Part shown: one piece after another, positions 40,083 through 48,972 of the stretch | Layout of the letters: each line of letters starts with the position of its first letter | Numbering within the stretch: position 1 is the first letter of the stretch | Assembly (NCBI GenBank): GCA_963752045.1 | Contig: CAVVWN010000014.1 | Span: 682,001 to 746,000 of the forward strand | Length of the DNA: 64,000 bases | DNA from: DATKDF01 sp963752045 | GTDB lineage: Bacteria > Acidobacteriota > Vicinamibacteria > Vicinamibacterales > SCN-69-37 | Direction: 5' to 3' | The notes under the pieces: generated by a model | Told to the model about the DNA's origin: nothing | Seen by the model: the letters and a program-made list of their open reading frames with translations, nothing else | Databases searched by the model: none | Made by a program: the position numbers and the translations under genes

Positions 40083-42947
40083 ATGATTGGCCAGACCGTT
40101 TCCCACTACCGGATCGTGGAGCGCCTCGGCGCCGGCGGCATGGGCGTGGTGTACAAAGCCGAGGACACGCGGCTCGGCCGGACGGTCGCGCTGAAGTTCC
40201 TCCCGGCCGAGCTCACCGAGGACGCCGAGGCGAGAGAGCGTCTGCGCCTCGAAGCCCAGGCCGCCTCGGCGCTCGAGCATCCGAACATCTGCACGATTTA
40301 CGGCATCGACGAGACGCCCGACGGCCGCGTCTTCGTCGCCATGAGCTACTACGAGGGCGAGACGCTCAAGGAGCGCATCGCGCGCGGGCCAGTGCCGGTG
40401 ACCGATGCCCTGCGAATCGCACTCGACACGGCGCGCGCCGTGGCGGCCGCGCACGAAGCCGGCGTCATTCACCGCGACATCAAGCCCGCGAACATCATGC
40501 TCACGAGGCGCGGCGACGTGAAGCTGCTCGATTTCGGCATCGCCAAGGTGACGGGGCGAACGGCCATCACCCAGACAGGCATGACGTTCGGCACCGTCGC
40601 GTACATGGCGCCTGAGCGGGTCGCGGGTCAGGCCGCGGACCGTCAGACGGACGTCTGGGCGCTCGGCGTCGTGCTCTACGAACTGCTCGCCGGCCAGCCT
40701 CCGTTCCGCGGCGAGCACGACGTCGCCATCATCAACGCCATTGCCAACGACACGCCGCAGCCCTTGCGCGAAGTCCGGGCCGAAGTGCCGCCGGAGCTCG
40801 AACGCATCGCCACGCGCGCGCTCGAGAAGCCCCGTGATCGCCGCTACGGCTCCGCGGAAGAAATGCTTTCCGACCTCGAAACCGTGGCGGCTGAGCTCCG
40901 CGGCCCGGCGACGACGACGAGACAGCCCGTCACGCGTGCCGTCCGGTCGGGTCGCCGGTCGATGGCATTCGCCGCGGTCGGTGTTGCCCTCGTCGGGGTC
41001 GCGGCCCTCGGAGGCTGGTGGATGTACAACGTCGGCCAGATGCGGGAGGCGCGCGAGCAACTGGCCAGGCTCAGCGACCTGGTGGGCGAGGAGAAGTACT
41101 CAGAAGCGTTCAGGCTCGCGTCGTCGCTTGACGCGCGGTTGTCCGGAGATCCGGAGTTCGAGACGATCCGCAGCGAGCTGTTCCTGCCGGGCGGCGTCAC
41201 GACGACGCCGGCCGATGCGGAGGTTTATGTCAAGGGGTACGACGAGCCGGACGCCGACTGGATCCATCTCGGACGCTCGCCGCTGGACGTGCGCGGCTTT
41301 CTGGCGTACTTCCGCTGGCGGATAGTCCGTCCCGGATTCGCGACGTTTGAAGGGGCCGGCCCGACGGGTCTCCTTCCACTCAACGTCACGCTCGTGCCAG
41401 AGGAGACCGTGCCGGACGGCATGGTGCACGTGCCGGCCGGCTCGGTTGAAGTCAGCGGCGTCGGCGTGGTGCCCGTCGACGCCTTCTTCATCGATCGATA
41501 CGAGGTCACCAACCGGCAGTTCAAGGCGTTCGTCGACGCCGGCGGGTACTCGGCGCGCGAGTACTGGCGTCAGCCGTTCGTCGCCGACGGCCGCACGCTC
41601 GCATGGGAAGAGGCCATGGCCCGGTTGCGTGATGCCACCGGTCGTCCCGGGCCGTCGGCCTGGGAGTTGAGCGCGTATCCGGAGGGGCAGGACGACCAGC
41701 CCGTGACTGGCATCAGCTGGTACGAGGCCAACGCGTATGCGGCGTGGGCCGGCCGTGAGCTGCCGACCGTCCACCATTGGCGCCAGGCGGCGCCCGGCGG
41801 CAACTTCTCCGAGATTCTCGAGTTCAGCAATTTCTCCAACGTCGAGATCTCACCCATCGGCACGTACACGGGTATCGGGGAGTACGGCACGTACGACATG
41901 GCCGGCAATGTACGGGAGTGGTGCTGGAACGAGGTCGGAGGTCGACGGTACATCCTGGGCGGGGCCTGGAACCAGCCGCCCTACACGTACCAGGAGGCCG
42001 CTGCACTCGACCCGTTCGACCGCTCGTCGGTCAACGGGTTCCGTACGATGTCGCGCGAGTCGAGCGGGCCGATTCCCGACGCGCTTCTGGCCTCGGTTGA
42101 ACGGGTCGCGCGAGACTACTCCCGCGAAGTGCCGGTATCGGATGAGGAGTTCGAGATCTACCGGCGCCTCTACGCCTACGACCCGACGGATCTCGAGGCA
42201 ACGGTCGAGCTCACCGACGATTCGTCCGACGCGTGGCGCATCGAACGGGTGAGTTACGCGGCCGCGTACGGCGACGAGCGCATCACGGCGTATCTGTTCC
42301 TGCCGAAACAGGTCCAGCCGCCCTATCAGACCGTCGTCTATTTTCCGCATTCCGGCGGGCAATTGCTGCGATCGTTCGAGCAGTCGGAGATGAGCTACCT
42401 CGGATTCAGCGTCCGGGCCGGCCGCGCGCTTCTGCTGCCGATGTACAAAGGCACCTACGAGCGGCGTCTCGAACGGCCACCGGACGGGCCCATCGCGTGG
42501 CGTGACCTGACCGTGGCGCGGATCAAGGATCTTCAGCGGTCGGTCGATTATCTGCAGTCGCGGCCGGACATCGACGGCGAGCGGCTTGCCTACTTCGGCG
42601 TCAGCATGGGGGCACGCCTCGGCAACCAGAGCCTGGCCATCGAGAAGCGCTTCCGGACCGCCGTCCTGTGGTCAGGAGGGTTCCGGACGTCCCTCGCGCC
42701 GAACCCGCCGGAGATCGACGAGATCAACTTCGCTCCCCGGGTGACCGTTCCCGTGCTGATGCTCAACGGCCGGGAAGACTTCGCTTTTCCGGTCGAGACA
42801 TCACAGGTGCCGATGTTCCGCCTGCTCGGCACGCCGGCAGCCGACAAGCGCCACGTGATCTACGACGGCGGCCACGTGTTTCCATTCGCGCGCATCATCA
42901 GGGACACGCTCGAGTGGTTCGATCGGTACCTGGGAGTCCCGCGGTAG
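40083..42947 (+). CDS. Kinase-SUMF1-alpha/beta hydrolase triple fusion protein
   Basis: This is a 954-residue protein. The Ser/Thr kinase domain (~8-275) has GAGGMGVV, Lys38, HRDIKPAN (130-137) and DFG. A membrane helix at ~298-320 (MAFAAVGVALVGVAALGGWW) is followed by a PEGA-like stretch. Residues ~443-660 form an FGE-sulfatase/SUMF1 domain (IDRYEVTNRQFKAFVDAGGY, YDMAGNVREWCWNEVGG, ILGGAWNQP). From ~715 there is an alpha/beta hydrolase with nucleophile GVSMGA (Ser ~841), Asp near 898 and His in DGGHVFPF (~930). The SUMF1 domain lacks an obvious catalytic Cys pair, so it probably binds rather than oxidises. It would place an esterase-like module outside the cell under a cytoplasmic kinase. 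Confidence 0.9.
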   Translation: MIGQTVSHYRIVERLGAGGMGVVYKAEDTRLGRTVALKFLPAELTEDAEARERLRLEAQAASALEHPNICTIYGIDETPDGRVFVAMSYYEGETLKERIARGPVPVTDALRIALDTARAVAAAHEAGVIHRDIKPANIMLTRRGDVKLLDFGIAKVTGRTAITQTGMTFGTVAYMAPERVAGQAADRQTDVWALGVVLYELLAGQPPFRGEHDVAIINAIANDTPQPLREVRAEVPPELERIATRALEKPRDRRYGSAEEMLSDLETVAAELRGPATTTRQPVTRAVRSGRRSMAFAAVGVALVGVAALGGWWMYNVGQMREAREQLARLSDLVGEEKYSEAFRLASSLDARLSGDPEFETIRSELFLPGGVTTTPADAEVYVKGYDEPDADWIHLGRSPLDVRGFLAYFRWRIVRPGFATFEGAGPTGLLPLNVTLVPEETVPDGMVHVPAGSVEVSGVGVVPVDAFFIDRYEVTNRQFKAFVDAGGYSAREYWRQPFVADGRTLAWEEAMARLRDATGRPGPSAWELSAYPEGQDDQPVTGISWYEANAYAAWAGRELPTVHHWRQAAPGGNFSEILEFSNFSNVEISPIGTYTGIGEYGTYDMAGNVREWCWNEVGGRRYILGGAWNQPPYTYQEAAALDPFDRSSVNGFRTMSRESSGPIPDALLASVERVARDYSREVPVSDEEFEIYRRLYAYDPTDLEATVELTDDSSDAWRIERVSYAAAYGDERITAYLFLPKQVQPPYQTVVYFPHSGGQLLRSFEQSEMSYLGFSVRAGRALLLPMYKGTYERRLERPPDGPIAWRDLTVARIKDLQRSVDYLQSRPDIDGERLAYFGVSMGARLGNQSLAIEKRFRTAVLWSGGFRTSLAPNPPEIDEINFAPRVTVPVLMLNGREDFAFPVETSQVPMFRLLGTPAADKRHVIYDGGHVFPFARIIRDTLEWFDRYLGVPR

Positions 42948-42951
42948 TTCT

Positions 42952-44676
42952 CTACTTCGGGGCTGCGCGTCTGCCCGGGTTCGCCTTCCTGCCGACGCGG
43001 CACGTCTTCGCCGCGCCCTCTCCGGCATCGATGAGCGTGCGCGCCAGCGCGAGCGAGCGGTCGACCAGCTCGCGGGCGCCCTCCCGCAGGTCTTCGCTGT
43101 TCCTCACGTACTCGACGTTGTGCTCCATGTCCTCGGCCGACCACCCGCGGCTGTGCGCGATGAACGGGAACTGGGGGAAGTGGAAGCCGAGCTCGGAGAA
43201 AAACGTCAGCATCTGGCCGGCAACGCCTTGAATGTTGTCCTGGCCGCCCGTGATGACGAATGCCGCCACCTTGTTGCGGATGAGGACGGTGTCGGCAATC
43301 GTGACCTGATTCTGGATGCAGTTCATGCGCTCGGCCATCTTGTAGAAGAGCGCGCTTGCGGCGCCCCACCGGATGGGCGTCGCGACGAGCACGACGTCGG
43401 CCCAAAAGACGAGTGCCTCGTAGACCTGCTCCATCTGGTCCTTCGGGTCGAGCTGGGTGATCGTGCAGGGCCACGTGCAGGACTGGGCGCTCTTGCTGTA
43501 GTAGCCCTCGCAGTTGCGGAAGGCGAGCTCGCGAAGCGTGATCTGTCGCGTGTCGGCGCCTGTGGAGGCGGCATGCTCGAGCGCTGCCGTGAGCAGTGCG
43601 TCCGAGGTGGAATAGCGTGGCTCATCGCGGTTCATGTTCGTCGTCGAGATGCCGACGACCCGGAGCGGTCCGCCTTCGCGCCGGATCTCGCGCTCGAGAC
43701 GGTGGGCCTTCCGCGCGCTGCCGCCCGCGGCCTTCGAATTGACGAGGACGCGGCCGTCGCGAATCTCGACCGGATGGACGCCGACCGCGCCCTTGTCGCC
43801 CGTTTCCTTTCCGGTGCGCGCGTCGTAGGTCCACCCGTGCCAGGGGCAGGTGACGTGGCCGTCGTCGAGCGAGCCCCGACCGAGCGGCCCGCCGGCGTGG
43901 GCGCACGTTCCGGAGAGCGCCGAGAACTTCCCGTCGATGTGAACGAGCGCAATCCTGACGCCGCCGGCCGTCACTTCCTGGAGCGGCAGCGTCGCCAGTT
44001 CCCCGGCCGAACCGACATCGTGCCACGCGTCGGCGCCGTCGCTGGCCTTCTGCTCGTCGTCGAAGCTGTGGTACCAGTGCGCGCCGCTGCAGAAGGGCTT
44101 GTTCGTCGATTTGCCGCAGCGGCAGAGCGTGAAGTGTTCGCGTGAGGCGCCCTCGCCGAAGTCAGCGCCCTCGAGCTCGGCGCCGCCCCGTATGGCGTAC
44201 GGCCCTCCGGGCATCACGAGGATCTCTTCGACGTCGTGCCATTCGCGGACGGCCTCACCCGTCTCAGTCCATGAGAGCGCGCCGGAAGGACACTTTTTGA
44301 TGGTCGCGATGATCTCGTCTTTCGAAGCGCCGTTCGGGTCAATCCACGGCTCCGTTTTCATGCGCCAGACCCCGGGGAGTCCGTCGGTGCAGTGCCCGGC
44401 GTGAGAGCAGACGCCACGGTTGTCGTGAATGGTGATCTCGTGGCCTTCGTAGCTCTCGAGCTTGTCGGGCACGCGGTCGTCTTCTTTCTGGTCCGTGAAA
44501 CCAACCTTCACGTGCGTCCGGTCGCAGAAAGGCTTGGTGGCCGAGTGGCCGCAGCGGCAGAGGGCCATGGCCTCGCGCGTGTCGTACTCCGTGCCGTCGG
44601 CAGCCCGCACGAGCTTCTTGCAGTCCCTGACGAGAAGCGAGCCGTTCCTGCGCACCTGGATCCGCGTCTTCGGCAT
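42952..44676 (-). CDS. Multidomain redox protein: CDGSH - ferredoxin-like - CDGSH - Rieske - FMN reductase
   Basis: This 574-residue cytoplasmic protein has these domains in order. CDGSH-type 2Fe-2S: CRCGHSATKPFCDRTH (C40, C42, C51, H55). Divergent ferredoxin-like (Fer4_19): C90 and C96 in CSHAGHC, C129 in KKCPSGALSW. Second CDGSH: CRCGKSTNKPFCSGAH (C185, C187, C196, H200). Rieske 2Fe-2S: CAHAGG (C258, H260) and CPWHGW (C277, H280). NADPH-dependent FMN-reductase/flavodoxin fold from ~338 (VVGISTTNMNRDE, ATPIRWGAASALFYKMAERM, ITGGQDNIQG). All metal ligands appear intact. One chain could pass electrons from flavin through up to four clusters. Partner and acceptor are unknown. It is convergent with the kinase fusion, five bases apart. 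Confidence 0.88.
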   Translation of the reverse strand: MPKTRIQVRRNGSLLVRDCKKLVRAADGTEYDTREAMALCRCGHSATKPFCDRTHVKVGFTDQKEDDRVPDKLESYEGHEITIHDNRGVCSHAGHCTDGLPGVWRMKTEPWIDPNGASKDEIIATIKKCPSGALSWTETGEAVREWHDVEEILVMPGGPYAIRGGAELEGADFGEGASREHFTLCRCGKSTNKPFCSGAHWYHSFDDEQKASDGADAWHDVGSAGELATLPLQEVTAGGVRIALVHIDGKFSALSGTCAHAGGPLGRGSLDDGHVTCPWHGWTYDARTGKETGDKGAVGVHPVEIRDGRVLVNSKAAGGSARKAHRLEREIRREGGPLRVVGISTTNMNRDEPRYSTSDALLTAALEHAASTGADTRQITLRELAFRNCEGYYSKSAQSCTWPCTITQLDPKDQMEQVYEALVFWADVVLVATPIRWGAASALFYKMAERMNCIQNQVTIADTVLIRNKVAAFVITGGQDNIQGVAGQMLTFFSELGFHFPQFPFIAHSRGWSAEDMEHNVEYVRNSEDLREGARELVDRSLALARTLIDAGEGAAKTCRVGRKANPGRRAAPK

Positions 44677-44716
44677 GCGTAAACCGTAGCATGCCCGGCA
44701 GCAGGAAGGTGCTAAT

Positions 44717-45776
44717 GTGGCCGGGGGCCGCGCCGTGCATGTGAAGCTCGGGACCGTGAATCTGAGGGCATCGGGGACCTGGCACTCGAGGTCCGTGCTG
44801 GCCGCCGTCGCCGCGGCCGTCCTGGCGAGCGGGCCTGTGGCTGCCGCCCGCGGTGTTCAGGCCTACGACCCGTTCGTGGTTCCCGCGTCGTTCGACGTTC
44901 AGGCCGTCGACCTCGTCGTGCGTGACGAGGCTCGCGGTCGTGACATCCCCGTTCTCGTGTATCTTCCGGCGTCCGGCGATCCCGCACCCGTCGTGCTGTT
45001 CAGTCACGGCCTCGGCGGATCGCGCACCGGCAACGCGTTCATGGGCCGGCACTGGTCGGCGCGCGGCTACGTTGCCGTGTTCCTCCAGCATCCTGGCAGC
45101 GACACGTCGGTGTGGGAATCGCTGCCGCCTCGCCAGCGGATGGCGGCGATGCAGCGGGCGGCGAGCGCCGAGAACTTCGTGTCGAGAGTGAACGACGTTT
45201 CGGCCGTTCTCGATCGCCTCGCGCGCTGGAACGCCGACGAGTCTCATCGGCTCTAGCGGCCGGTGCGACCTGTCGCGCGTCGGCATGTCCGGTCATTCCT
45301 TTGGCGCGGTGACGACTCAGGCGGTGGGCGGCCAGACGGCCGCGCGCGGGCTCATCTCGTACACCGACGTTCGTATCAAGGCCGCCATCGCGTTCAGCCC
45401 GAGCAGTCCGCGACTGGGCGATCCGCAACAGGCCTTCGGACGCGTCGCCATTCCGTGGATGCTGATGACAGGCACGAACGATGTGTCGGTCATCGGCGAC
45501 CAGACGGTCGTATCGCGTCTCGCCGTATTTCCCGCGCTGCCCCCGGGATCGAAGTACGAACTCGTGCTCGACAAAGCCGAACACTCCGCGTTCACCGAAC
45601 GGCCGCTGCCGGGCGACACCGAAGCGCGCAACCCGAATCACCACCGGGTCATCCTGGCCCTCAGCACCGCGTTCTGGGACGCGTACCTGAAGGACAATGA
45701 GGCCGCCCGGGCCTGGCTCGACGGCGGCGGCCCTGCCTCGGTGCTCGAGACGGGCGACCGGTGGAGACGAAAATAG
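44717..45776 (+). pseudogene. Secreted alpha/beta hydrolase (PAF-acetylhydrolase/dienelactone-hydrolase-like), one frameshift
   Basis: The first part (from GTG 44717; signal region SVLAAVAAAVLASGPVAAARG) carries VVLFSHGLGGSRTGNAFMG, the oxyanion/loop motif, and ends at a TAG (45254-45256). The second part, one frame over, resumes as GRCDLSRVGMSGHSFGA with the nucleophile Ser in GHSFG. It then runs to 45776 with WMLMTGTNDVSV (acid) and KAEHSAF (His). A single extra base between ~45240 and 45254 restores one ~353-residue protein, a normal family length. The exact start is unclear; GTG codons at 44735 and 44741 are alternatives. Confidence 0.72.
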
Positions 45777-45778
45777 GC

Positions 45779-45817
45779 GGGGTCCGTCCCCGATTGGCGT
45801 GAGCCGGGACTGACCCC
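45779..45817. terminator. Imperfect inverted repeat after the hydrolase gene
   Basis: GGGGTCCGTCCC (45779-45790) and GGGACTGACCCC (45806-45817) pair at 11 of 12 positions across a 15-base loop, starting three bases after the stop codon. There is no T-run. The arms resemble those of the hairpin at 54141-54176, so they may belong to one intergenic repeat family. Confidence 0.4.
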
Positions 45818-45843
45818 TTCAATTGCAAACGCAGAGGGCAACG

Positions 45844-46224
45844 ATGGGACAGCCAGTTTTCAAGGAAGCCGTGCCGGTACTGCACGTGTCGGACTCCGGG
45901 GCGGCGGAACACTTCTTCTGTAACCTGCTGGGCTTCCAGCGGACGTTCGCCTACCGGCCGGACCCGGCCAAATCCAACCCCTGCTACATGGGCGTGATCC
46001 GCGACGGCGCGCTGCTGCACCTGTCGTCGTTCGCGGGCGACGGCGTCACCGGTGGCGTCGTGTACCTCATCGTCGACGACGTGGACCGGCTGGAGACCGA
46101 GTTGCTCGAGCGTGGCGTCGCCATCGACATGCCGCCAACCGACCAGACGTGGGGCAACCGCGAGATGTACGTCCGCGACCCGGACGGCAACAGCATTCGA
46201 TTCGTGAAGGAAGAGGCGAAGTAG
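45844..46224 (+). CDS. VOC family protein (bleomycin-resistance-like)
   Basis: This 126-residue protein has the VOC paired beta-alpha-beta-beta-beta modules: AVPVLHVSDSGAAEHFFCNL at the front and GVVYLIVDDVDRLETELLER, then REMYVRDPDGNSIRFVKE. The glyoxalase-like metal ligands are only partly recognisable. Members bind or modify small molecules, including bleomycin. The start is ATG at 45844. It ends directly against the ATG of the amidohydrolase gene, so the two are probably cotranslated. Confidence 0.8.
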   Translation: MGQPVFKEAVPVLHVSDSGAAEHFFCNLLGFQRTFAYRPDPAKSNPCYMGVIRDGALLHLSSFAGDGVTGGVVYLIVDDVDRLETELLERGVAIDMPPTDQTWGNREMYVRDPDGNSIRFVKEEAK

Positions 46225-48174
46225 ATGGTGCTCGTGAATCTGGGATCGCGCGTGCCGACTGTCGCGTCGTTGCTTGTCGTGCTCCTCATGCCGGTGTCCG
46301 CACGGACGGCGCCGCAGGCACCCGAGTACGACGTCATCCTGCGCAACGGCACCGTCATCGACGGCACCGGGCACCCGCGTTACCGGGCCGACGTTGCTAC
46401 ACGGAACGGGCGCATCGTTCGGATTGGAAATCTGTCAGGCGTCACCGCCGCCGTCGATCTCGACGTCACGGGTCTGTATGTGACGCCCGGCTTCATCAAT
46501 CTGCACAGTCACGCTCAGCCGGCATCGTTGCCCGCGGCCGTGAACATGCTGACGCAGGGCGTGACGACGGAGATTCTCAACGCGGACGGGGGCGGTGCGG
46601 TGGACATCGCCGGTCAACTATCGCGCGTGGCCGGCGCGGGCCTGGCCGTGAACGTCGGCGCGTACGTCGGCTTCAACAGCGTCTGGAGCCGCGTGGTCGG
46701 CCCGGACGACCGACGGGCGACCGACGAGGAGGTCGAGAGGATGCGCGCGATGCTCGTGGCCGGTCTCGAAGCCGGCGCGGCGGGCGTCTCGGCCGGCCTC
46801 GACTACAAGCCCGCCTACTACGCCACGACCGACGAGGTCGTGCGCGTCGTCGACGTCGCGCGCCCGTGGCGGACGCACTTCAGCAACCACGAGCGCGTGA
46901 CCCCCGAGTCGGGGTTCAGCTCGCGCGCCGGAATCGAAGAGACCATCACGATTGGCGAGCGCGCGGGCCTGGGACCGCTCGTCACGCACATGAAGGCGCA
47001 GGGCCGCGAGCAGGGGACCGCGCCGGCGCTCACTGCGCTCATGCGCGGGGCCACCGATCGCGGCGCGTTCACGTCCTCGGACCTCTATCCGTATCTGGCA
47101 GGCCAGACGAGCCTTGGCGCGCTCATCATCCCGGCCTGGGCGCAGGACGGCGGCAACGATGCCATGCGCGCCCGGTTTGCCGATCCAGCCGCGCGCGCGC
47201 GCATCGTCGCCGAGGCCGAAGAAGCCATGAACGCCCGGTTCGGCGGCGCCGCCGGCGTGTATCTGCCGGCAAGCGGGCGCCAGCTCGTCGACGTGATGGA
47301 GGACTGGAAAGCCTCACCCGGCGAGGCCGTCGTCCGCCTGCTCGAGGAGAGCGGCAACCAGCCCGCGATCCTCAGGTTCGGAGCGGAGAGCGATCTTGTC
47401 GAGCTGATGCGGTACCCGGATGCGGCCATCGCGTGCGACTGCGGGGCGACGACGAGCACGCGGACGCATCCGCGCAACTATGGGACGTTTCCCCGGGTGC
47501 TCGGCCGATACGTGCGTGAGACGCAGACACTGACCTGGGAAGACGCGATTCGCAAGATGACCGGCCTGCCTGCGAGCCTCCTTGGCATCGTCGATCGTGG
47601 CTTCCTCACGCCGGGCATGATGGCCGACATCACCGTGTTCGATCCGGCCGTGGTGATCGACCACGCCACCTACGAGGATCCCGCGCAGTACTCGGACGGC
47701 ATTCGCCACGTGCTCGTCAATGGCCGCTTCGCGCTGCGCGACGGCGCGCCGACAGGCGAGCGTGCGGGCACTCCCGTCATCCGCACCTTCCACATGCCGA
47801 CCCGGCCGATGAGCACGGGCGCGCCGAGGCGCGTGGACGTCACCGGCACGATGACGGTGGACGAGGCAGGTGCCTCGCGGAGCGCCGGGTTCTCGCTGCG
47901 CATCGACCAGAGCGCCGACGGTCGCGACACGACAGGCGCGTTCCGGCTCTCCGATCCGGCGGCCGGCGTCGAGCTGGACATGGTCGAGTCCGGTCTCGTG
48001 CAGACCGCGCCCGGCTGGGCGGCCTGGTCAGGCATCGCGCGTGTCGCCGGCACCGGCGCCCTTCGAGCCGTCACCGTGACTGTCGATCGCGTCAGCCGCT
48101 ACCCTGGTGAGCCAGGCACGACGGTCATCGTGTCGATGGACGACGGCTACCGGATCACGGGTGTGCTGCGCTGA
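46225..48174 (+). CDS. Secreted N-acyl-D-amino-acid deacylase-like amidohydrolase
   Basis: This is a 649-residue protein with signal peptide VASLLVVLLMPVSARTAPQ. The composite-domain start is VILRNGTVIDGTGHPRYRAD, with metal motif FINLHSHAQP (HxH), then GVSAGLDYKPAYYATTDEV, THFSNHE, VTHMKAQG and a closing MTGLPASLLGIVDRGFLTPG followed by MMADITVFDP. This matches the D-aminoacylase branch of the amidohydrolase superfamily, which removes acyl groups from D-amino acids. An extra ~120-residue C-terminal beta domain follows. The secreted location suggests scavenging of D-amino-acid derivatives. It overlaps the convergent methyltransferase gene by 20 bases. Confidence 0.87.
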   Translation: MVLVNLGSRVPTVASLLVVLLMPVSARTAPQAPEYDVILRNGTVIDGTGHPRYRADVATRNGRIVRIGNLSGVTAAVDLDVTGLYVTPGFINLHSHAQPASLPAAVNMLTQGVTTEILNADGGGAVDIAGQLSRVAGAGLAVNVGAYVGFNSVWSRVVGPDDRRATDEEVERMRAMLVAGLEAGAAGVSAGLDYKPAYYATTDEVVRVVDVARPWRTHFSNHERVTPESGFSSRAGIEETITIGERAGLGPLVTHMKAQGREQGTAPALTALMRGATDRGAFTSSDLYPYLAGQTSLGALIIPAWAQDGGNDAMRARFADPAARARIVAEAEEAMNARFGGAAGVYLPASGRQLVDVMEDWKASPGEAVVRLLEESGNQPAILRFGAESDLVELMRYPDAAIACDCGATTSTRTHPRNYGTFPRVLGRYVRETQTLTWEDAIRKMTGLPASLLGIVDRGFLTPGMMADITVFDPAVVIDHATYEDPAQYSDGIRHVLVNGRFALRDGAPTGERAGTPVIRTFHMPTRPMSTGAPRRVDVTGTMTVDEAGASRSAGFSLRIDQSADGRDTTGAFRLSDPAAGVELDMVESGLVQTAPGWAAWSGIARVAGTGALRAVTVTVDRVSRYPGEPGTTVIVSMDDGYRITGVLR

Positions 48175-48802
48175 CATCCTCGTCGCTCCGGGTTCCCTCG
48201 ATCAATCGAAAACCTTCGGCACTTCGGCCGGTGCCTGTGATTAACCAGCCCGGCAGCAGCGTGGCGAGCTCGCCGTCCTCGTAGGTGACGTGCATGCAGC
48301 CCTTCGTCGGGTTGTCATCTGGAATTGCCGCCAGTTCGGCAGGCGTCAAGGCAGGATTGAACACGAAGAACCCACGGCCTCCGGCCCGGACGACGGCGGT
48401 CAGGCTCCGAATCGCGCGGTCGCAATCGGCGCGGCTCAGACCGTCGAGAACGAGTGCTGCGAGAACACCATCAAACGCCTGGTCACGGAACGGCAGGTCG
48501 GTCGCGGAGCCGACGACGAACCGGGCGTTGAACCGGGCGCGCTGCGCCCACCTCCGAGCGGCACGGATCCCGCCCTCCGCGTAGTCGAGTCCCACGATCT
48601 CCTGCACGCCGGAGCCGGCGAGGAAGTGCGCCCACCTGCCAAAGCCGCAACCGAGGTCCAGGACCCGTGTGCAGGGACGCGTCTGGAAGTACGACCGACA
48701 CCGTACCATCGCATCGGATGGCGGCGCGTCGTACCATCCCGCCGGCATGCCGGCGAAGATTCCCTCCCAGACAGCCCGGTCCCGAGTGACGTAATCGCGC
48801 AT
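48155..48802 (-). CDS. Class I SAM-dependent methyltransferase
   Basis: This 215-residue protein starts at the ATG of MRDYVTRDRAVWEG. SAM motif I is VLDLGCGFGRWAHFL, motif II IVGLDYAE, and the post-II segment is ATDLPFRDQAFDGVLAALVL. The C-terminal part is VRAGGRGFFVFNP. The pattern suits small-molecule methylation; the substrate is unknown. A longer frame extends upstream but is poor in structure. Confidence 0.82.
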   Translation of the reverse strand: MRDYVTRDRAVWEGIFAGMPAGWYDAPPSDAMVRCRSYFQTRPCTRVLDLGCGFGRWAHFLAGSGVQEIVGLDYAEGGIRAARRWAQRARFNARFVVGSATDLPFRDQAFDGVLAALVLDGLSRADCDRAIRSLTAVVRAGGRGFFVFNPALTPAELAAIPDDNPTKGCMHVTYEDGELATLLPGWLITGTGRSAEGFRLIEGTRSDEDVSAAHP

Positions 48803-48972
48803 GAAACCGATTGGTGGGATCTTACTCCGGGAGGTATCGCCTGGCCGGCACCATCCGCTGAACATCGCGCCGGTCGCGGTCGTCCGGTCCGGGTAGTGGT
48901 GCGCCCGATGCAACTTTTCGTCCGGCCGCGGGTTTGTACCGGTAGTGACGGCCGGAGTGTGAAGGGCCGGGC

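Noticed and set aside
40520..42060. Calling the SUMF1 domain a formylglycine-generating enzyme for the sulfatase at 10624.
   Set aside because: It is fused to a kinase, the catalytic cysteines of formylglycine-generating enzymes are not recognisable, and the genes are 28 kb apart.
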